This document shows, piece by piece, positions 6,816 through 10,461 of a DNA stretch of 10,461 bases. The translations under genes and the position numbers were made by a program. The DNA is from JBBIQS01 sp037442205 (lineage in GTDB: Bacteria > Myxococcota > Myxococcia > Myxococcales > UBA5297). Below the pieces are notes generated by a model. It saw only the letters and a list, made by a program, of their open reading frames with translations. It had not been told where the DNA came from and did not search any database. Every line of letters begins with the position of its first letter. The first letter of the stretch is position 1. Location of the stretch: positions 1-10,461 of the forward strand of contig JBBIQS010000144.1 of the NCBI GenBank assembly GCA_037442205.1. The letters run 5' to 3'.

Positions 6816-7238
6816 TTGTCTTCAATCTCTAGGTTCGCAGCGGCGGCCGCGTCGCTTCTTCTGGCCGCGGCCCCTGGCGCTCCATCCCGTGGTGCAGATG
6901 CCCATGGGCAGCGGTTCGTCGATGGCTCAGTACGGGCCGGGGCAGACGCAGGGAAGCCGACCTGGCACTTCCAAGAGACGCCGTTCAGCTCGATCTCAAT
7001 CGCCGCGATTGTCTCGGGCGCCGCGAACGAGCTCCTGTTGGCTACCGACGGCAAGTCCGACGCGGCGGTCCGTCCCGGGGACTTCGTCGGCCGAGAGATA
7101 CTCCAGTTTCAGGGCACGGAGGAACGGGTTGGCGGCTCTTGCTTTGTCTTCAAGAAGGCCAGCGGCGAGCAAGAACAGCTCTGCCAACTAGGAACTCTCG
7201 GCGACTTCCCCCAGCCGAACGCCGACAAGAAGAAGTAG
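6816..7238 (+). CDS. Small exported protein, possible PilP-like domain
   Basis: This is a 140-residue protein starting at TTG 6816, with GGAGG at 6804-6808 seven bases upstream. Residues 1-28 are a clear signal peptide (short polar start, then an Ala/Leu-rich core, likely cleavage after GADA). After a linker, residues 55-127 read FSSISIAAIVSG, ELLLATDGK, VRPGDFVG, then strands ending in a Cys pair (C109, C123) that could form a disulfide in the periplasm. The order 'L-x-x-I-x-I-x-G-I-V ... A-L-L-x-x-x-D-G-K ... V-R-x-G-D-x-V-G' resembles the small beta domain of PilP, the type IV pilus alignment lipoprotein, and related secretion proteins. There is no lipobox, the protein is shorter than PilP and no pil genes are adjacent, so this is a fold-level suggestion rather than an identification. 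The C-terminus ends in NADKKK. It is divergent from the gene at 6462 and nothing appears to be co-transcribed. Confidence 0.7.
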   Translation: MSSISRFAAAAASLLLAAAPGAPSRGADAHGQRFVDGSVRAGADAGKPTWHFQETPFSSISIAAIVSGAANELLLATDGKSDAAVRPGDFVGREILQFQGTEERVGGSCFVFKKASGEQEQLCQLGTLGDFPQPNADKKK

Positions 7239-7529
7239 CCAAGCCGCCAGTAGTTGCTGTGCACCCTCTCCCGATGCCGTGCAAGGACCAGGCGACGCGC
7301 TCCAGCAAGAACTCCAGGCCCTCCGCGAGATGCTCGTGGAGCGATGAGGCCGTCGCGATCGGGGACTCCGAGCTCGAACTGGAGTAGCGGGCATCGCAAT
7401 CCCCGGCGGGACGCCCTGCACACGACCCACCGGCCGTTCTCCCAAGTCCCCGCAGCCGCATCGGAGAAGGGGATCCTCGCCGCCCAGGTGCTGATCGACC
7501 GCGAGCTCGAGCGCGGGTCGTTCTAATTG
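7239..7529. other. Gene-free stretch with possible coding debris
   Basis: These 291 bases separate the small exported protein from the second pdxA remnant. Short protein-like runs appear in different frames (LQQELQALREML near 7300-7335 and LAAQVLIDRELERGSF ending at 7526). None has a start with a ribosome site or continues in one frame. The bases at 7456-7473 read like a frameshifted PH-x-GEG, reminiscent of the NPHAGEGG motif that should precede the pdxA remnant. I regard this as decayed sequence and support no gene here. Confidence 0.4.
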
Positions 7530-7850
7530 AGGAGGATCAGCGCCCATCTCCCCGTCGATCGAGCCGGCGAAGGCCAAGGGCCTCCTCGCCAGCGGCCCAA
7601 GCCCGCCGCCGACATCGATCCTCAGGCCGCAAGAGGAGAGCACGGCGCGCCGCCGGCCCGATTCCACGGCGGGGAAGCTGCCGATCATCGATTCGCACCG
7701 CTCCGGCGGCCTGAAAGCGCCGCCCGCGAGCTTCCGAAGCCCCGCGCCCGCCCGGAACATCGGCGTCCACGCCCCGCAAGCCGGGGGCTCGCCCGCCCCG
7801 GCGGCGTGCGGGCCTCCCTGCCGCTCGCCCCACGCCGTTCGGCCGGGTGA
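7530..7850 (+). pseudogene. pdxA: Second, more decayed pdxA C-terminal remnant
   Basis: This segment aligns base by base with the pdxA remnant at 3292-3645 at an offset of 4208-4212, with very few gaps. Matching landmarks at protein level are PSIEPAKAKGLLASGP (PAIDRAKAKGIRASGP in the other copy), then after a one-base shift near 7600-7604 PAADIDPQAARGE (PADGVIPRAARGE), RFHGGE (MFHDQG), LPKPRARPEH (LPKPRTSPDH), and a final SRGLARPGGVRASLPLA (GRGVARAGSMRAALLLA). The stop codon at 7848-7850 falls where the other copy also ends. The invariant DQG, NVTLGLP and DHG residues are mostly replaced, and a frameshift divides the frame, so it cannot encode working 4-hydroxythreonine-4-phosphate dehydrogenase. 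It is clearly the older or less constrained copy. Similarity begins around 7530; upstream only a possible trace of the NPHAGE motif remains. Confidence 0.75.
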
Positions 7851-7876
7851 AAACGGGAAATCCGGCCTGTTTTCAC
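7847..7876. promoter_or_regulatory. Perfect operator-like dyad GTGAAAAC-N14-GTTTTCAC
   Basis: Two exact 8-base inverted half-sites have centres 22 bases apart, about two helical turns, which is a common spacing for dimeric repressor or activator sites. The AT-rich half-sites stand out from the GC-rich surroundings. The dyad ends 100 bases before the start of the Nfn-type gene. It could also fold as a hairpin, but no T-run follows on the plus strand, so a terminator is less likely. It overlaps the last codons of the pdxA remnant, where there is no protein constraint. No second copy is present in this window. Confidence 0.5.
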
Positions 7877-7900
7877 GGCTGTCGAACGTTCCAACCCAGG

Positions 7901-7936
7901 GGAACTCTTGAGTTTCCTACGGGACACTGATAGCAA
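7901..7936 (+). promoter_or_regulatory. Weak promoter candidate for the Nfn-type gene
   Basis: Two overlapping readings are possible. TTGAGT (7908-7913) is followed 17 bases later by TAGCAA, a poor housekeeping-type pair. Alternatively, GGAACTC (7901-7907) followed by CACTGA (7925-7930) resembles an extracytoplasmic-function sigma promoter. Either would place the transcript start 30-45 bases before the ATG at 7977 and put the dyad at 7847-7876 just upstream of the -35 region. Confidence 0.25.
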
Positions 7937-7976
7937 CGGCACGCAGCTCGGCTCCCTCCTTCCCTGACGAGACGCC

Positions 7977-10461
7977 ATGTACAAGATCGTTCGCCGCGAG
8001 GCCTTCTCCGACACCACTTTCCTGTGGGACGTCCATGCCCCCGACGTCGCCCACGCTGCCCAGCCCGGCCACTTCGTGATGCTGCGCCTGCACGACGGCT
8101 CGGAGCGCGTGCCGCTGACCGTGGCCGACTTCGATCGCCAGCAGGGCACCATCACCATGGTGGTCCAGGCCCTGGGCAAGACCACTCGCGAGATGATGGA
8201 GAACTACCGCGAGGGCGACAGCTTCGCCGACTTCGTCGGTCCGCTGGGACTTCCCCAGCACGTCGGCAAGTTCGGCCACGTGGTGCTGGTCGGCGGCGGC
8301 CTGGGCGTGGCCCCGGTCTTCCCGCAGCTGCGCGCCTTCAAGGAGGCCGGCAACAAGACCACCTCGATCATCGGCTTCCGCTCCAAGAGCCTGATGTTCT
8401 GGGAGGACAAGTTCAAGAAGTACAGCGACGACCTCGTGGTCTGCACCGACGACGGCTCCTACGGCAAGCATGGCTTCGTCACCGTGGCCCTCAAGGAGCT
8501 GTGCGAGAAGCAGAAGCCCGATCTCGTCGTCGCCATCGGCCCGCTGCCGATGATGAACGCCTGCGTCGAGGTCACCCGGCCCTTCGGCGTCAAGACCATG
8601 GTCAGCCTGAACGCGATCATGGTCGACGGCACCGGCATGTGCGGCAGTTGCCGGGTCACCTTGGGCAAGGACATCAAGTTCGCCTGCGTAGACGGACCGG
8701 ACTTCGACGGCCACCAGGTCGACTTCAAGGAGCTGCTCAGCCGCCAGAAGCGCTTCAAGAGCCAGGAGGGACGGGCCACCGAGGACTACAGCCACGTCTG
8801 CAACCTGGAGAAGCAGCTCTTCGAGCAGGAGAAGCGCAACTACAAGAAGCTCAAGGACCTCCCTCCGCACCAGACCAAGATGCCGGAGCGCAACGCCCAG
8901 GAGCGCGCCCGCAACTTCAAGGAGGTCAACCTCGGCTACTCGCTGCAGGACGCCATGGCCGAGGCCGAGCGCTGCATCCAGTGCGCGAAGCCGACCTGCA
9001 TCGCCGGCTGCCCGGTGTCGATCGACATCCCGCGCTTCATCCGCCACGTGCTGGTGCGCGACCTGGCGGGCGCCCGGGACGTGATCCACGAGTCGAGCAT
9101 CCTGCCCTCGATCTGCGGCCGGGTCTGCCCCCAGGAGACCCAGTGCGAAGCGCAGTGCATCATCAATAAGAAGATGGAGTCGGTGGGCATCGGCCGGCTG
9201 GAGCGCTTCGTCGGCGACAACGCCCCGCCGAAGAAGAACTCCCCGCCCAAGTTCGACAAGACGCTGGGCAAGGTGGCGATCTGCGGATCGGGCCCGGCCG
9301 GCCTGGCCTGCGCCGCGGATCTGGTGCGCTACGGCTGCGACGTCACCATCTACGAGGCGCTGCACGTGGTGGGCGGCGTGCTCAACTACGGAATCCCCAG
9401 CTTCCGCCTGCCCCGCGACATCATCGAGCGCGAGGTGCAGGGGATCCGGGACCTGGGCGTCAAGATCGAGACCAACAAGGTCATCGGCAAGACCTTCTCC
9501 GTTCCCGAGTTGATCAAGGAGAAGGGCTACGACGCGGTGTTCCTGGGCGTGGGCGCCGGCGCCCCGGCGTTCCTGGGAATCCCCGGCGAGTACGCCAGCC
9601 AGGTCTACTCGGCCAACGAGTTCCTGACCCGCATCAACCTGATGGGCGGCGACAAGTTCCCGTACCAGGACACCCCGATCAACGTCGGCAAGAGCGTGGT
9701 GGTCATCGGCGCCGGCAACACCGCCATGGACTGCCTGCGCGTGGCCAAGCGGCTGGGCGCTCCGACGGTGCGCTGCGTCTACCGGCGGTCGGAGGCCGAG
9801 GCCCCGGCGCGCATCGAGGAGCTGCGGCACGCCAAGGAAGAGGGCATCGAGTTCTTCTTCCTGCACACCCCGGTGGCGATTCACACCGATCCCGAGGGCA
9901 ACGTGACCGGGATGAAGGTGCAGAAGATGGCGCTGGGCGATCCCGACGAGAAGGGACGCCGCAAGCCGGTCGCGCTGGACGAGTTTGTCGAGCTCGACTG
10001 CGACACGGTCATCTACGCGCTGGGCACCAAGCCCAACCCCATCGTCACCAAGGGCACTCCGGGGCTGGAGCTGAACAAGTGGGGCAACATCGCCGCCGAT
10101 GACGGCAGCCCCGACTCGACCCAGTGCACCAATTTGCCGGGCGTCTTCGCCGGCGGCGACATCGTCACCGGCGGGGCGACGGTGATCCTGGCGATGGGCG
10201 CCGGGCGGCGGGCGGCCAAGTCGATCGCCGCCTACCTGCAGCAGGGCAAGCCCTGGCCGCTGACCAAGGAGCAGGTCTTGGGATTCAAGTCGCCGGGCGC
10301 ATCCTTCTCCGCGGCCGCCTCGCAGAAGAGCTGCCCCAAGTGCCACCGGCCGGTGGAGGGCAGCGAGGAGTTCGTCTGCTGCGCCCAGGCCCAGCTGGCG
10401 TGGAAGTGCGGCGGCTGCGGCAAGGTGAGCGAGGGCTTCGCCTTCCCGTACGGCATGTGCC
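7977..10461 (+). CDS. Fused NfnA-NfnB type oxidoreductase with C-terminal Cys ribbon (3' end cut by window)
   Basis: The 828 visible residues join two proteins that are often separate. Residues 1-~280 are the ferredoxin-NADP reductase-like subunit (NfnA/SudB, related to dihydroorotate dehydrogenase electron-transfer subunits). They carry the flavin motif RVPLT (44-48), the nucleotide site VVLVGGGLGVAP (102-113), and a [2Fe-2S] site MVDGTGMCGSC (215-225) with Cys237; C222, C225, C237 and an acidic ligand are expected to hold the cluster. Residues ~300-755 are the glutamate-synthase-small-subunit-like flavoprotein (NfnB/SudA): eight cysteines for two [4Fe-4S] clusters (C333, C336, C341, C345; C380, C384, C390, C394), FAD motif GSGPAG (437-442), NADPH motif GAGNTA (578-583) and the closing flavin motif FAGGD (724-728). 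Such enzymes move electrons between NADH, NADPH and ferredoxin, in Nfn by flavin bifurcation, in the cytoplasm. From 786 comes an extra ribbon: CPKC, CC at 801-802, CGGC at 811-814 and C828. Fusions of this kind that end in a ferritin/rubrerythrin-like domain are known in deltaproteobacteria, and the ribbon probably leads into one outside the window. No strong ribosome site precedes the ATG (only GACGAG), but homology begins at once. Confidence 0.92.
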   Translation, partial: MYKIVRREAFSDTTFLWDVHAPDVAHAAQPGHFVMLRLHDGSERVPLTVADFDRQQGTITMVVQALGKTTREMMENYREGDSFADFVGPLGLPQHVGKFGHVVLVGGGLGVAPVFPQLRAFKEAGNKTTSIIGFRSKSLMFWEDKFKKYSDDLVVCTDDGSYGKHGFVTVALKELCEKQKPDLVVAIGPLPMMNACVEVTRPFGVKTMVSLNAIMVDGTGMCGSCRVTLGKDIKFACVDGPDFDGHQVDFKELLSRQKRFKSQEGRATEDYSHVCNLEKQLFEQEKRNYKKLKDLPPHQTKMPERNAQERARNFKEVNLGYSLQDAMAEAERCIQCAKPTCIAGCPVSIDIPRFIRHVLVRDLAGARDVIHESSILPSICGRVCPQETQCEAQCIINKKMESVGIGRLERFVGDNAPPKKNSPPKFDKTLGKVAICGSGPAGLACAADLVRYGCDVTIYEALHVVGGVLNYGIPSFRLPRDIIEREVQGIRDLGVKIETNKVIGKTFSVPELIKEKGYDAVFLGVGAGAPAFLGIPGEYASQVYSANEFLTRINLMGGDKFPYQDTPINVGKSVVVIGAGNTAMDCLRVAKRLGAPTVRCVYRRSEAEAPARIEELRHAKEEGIEFFFLHTPVAIHTDPEGNVTGMKVQKMALGDPDEKGRRKPVALDEFVELDCDTVIYALGTKPNPIVTKGTPGLELNKWGNIAADDGSPDSTQCTNLPGVFAGGDIVTGGATVILAMGAGRRAAKSIAAYLQQGKPWPLTKEQVLGFKSPGASFSAAASQKSCPKCHRPVEGSEEFVCCAQAQLAWKCGGCGKVSEGFAFPYGMC

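Noticed and set aside
7254..7526. 90-codon plus-strand open frame before the second pdxA remnant
   Set aside because: It is Arg/Pro/Ser-rich with no ribosome site. Only its last ~20 residues look protein-like, which is not enough for a gene call.
7847..7876. Intrinsic terminator at the GTGAAAAC/GTTTTCAC inverted repeat
   Set aside because: The stem is AT-rich and no run of T follows on the plus strand; symmetric spacing and position fit an operator better.
7917..10346. Very long minus-strand open frame (809 codons) opposite the oxidoreductase gene
   Set aside because: The plus strand contains all NfnA-NfnB motifs in one frame. The antisense frame is Leu/Val/Asp/His/Gly-rich without any recognisable motif, as expected from strong third-position GC bias.

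Overview
The window is GC-rich bacterial DNA and most likely comes from a myxobacterium or a close deltaproteobacterial relative. The best evidence is a secreted Cys-rich protein made of 'CGGxCVDxxxDxxNCGGCGxxC' repeats. It ends in a Cys-containing MYXO-CTERM-like sorting tail, an architecture typical of Myxococcota. The strong G/C bias at third codon positions produces many long antisense open frames that are not genes. No rRNA, tRNA, CRISPR array or transposase gene is visible.

Layout. (1) Positions 1-164 hold the end of a repeat array with 85-bp units that continues beyond the left edge. (2) 323-3070 (minus) encodes a 915-residue secreted, surface-anchored, Cys-rich protein. Its N-terminal half is a 780-bp tandem duplication that contains six copies of a ~55-residue module I cannot name. 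(3) 3292-3645 (plus) is a decayed fragment of pdxA, covering only the C-terminal third. (4) 3721-4139 is a second, same-orientation block of the 85-bp repeats. It is fused directly to the 5' side of a truncated gene (4175-4573, plus) that has lost its N-terminus. (5) 4785-5450 (plus) is a small membrane protein with four CxxC-type metal-binding motifs. (6) 5653-6462 (minus) is a soluble helical protein with a Lys/Ala/Pro tail and a good intrinsic terminator. (7) 6816-7238 (plus), divergent from it, is a small exported protein with a possible PilP-like fold. (8) 7530-7850 holds a second, more decayed copy of the same C-terminal pdxA segment, about 4.2 kb from the first. (9) 7977 to the right edge (plus) is the most clearly identifiable metabolic gene: a fused NfnA-NfnB type flavin/iron-sulfur oxidoreductase. 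It carries an extra Cys-rich ribbon at its C-terminus and runs off the window.

The genes do not form one pathway. The region between the Cys-rich gene and the Nfn-type gene looks like a genomic scrapyard: two remnants of one vitamin B6 gene, a truncated gene joined to a repeat array, and several small lineage-specific genes. The oxidoreductase at the right begins what looks like an ordinary, well-conserved chromosomal region. A symmetric operator-like dyad lies about 100 bp before its start.
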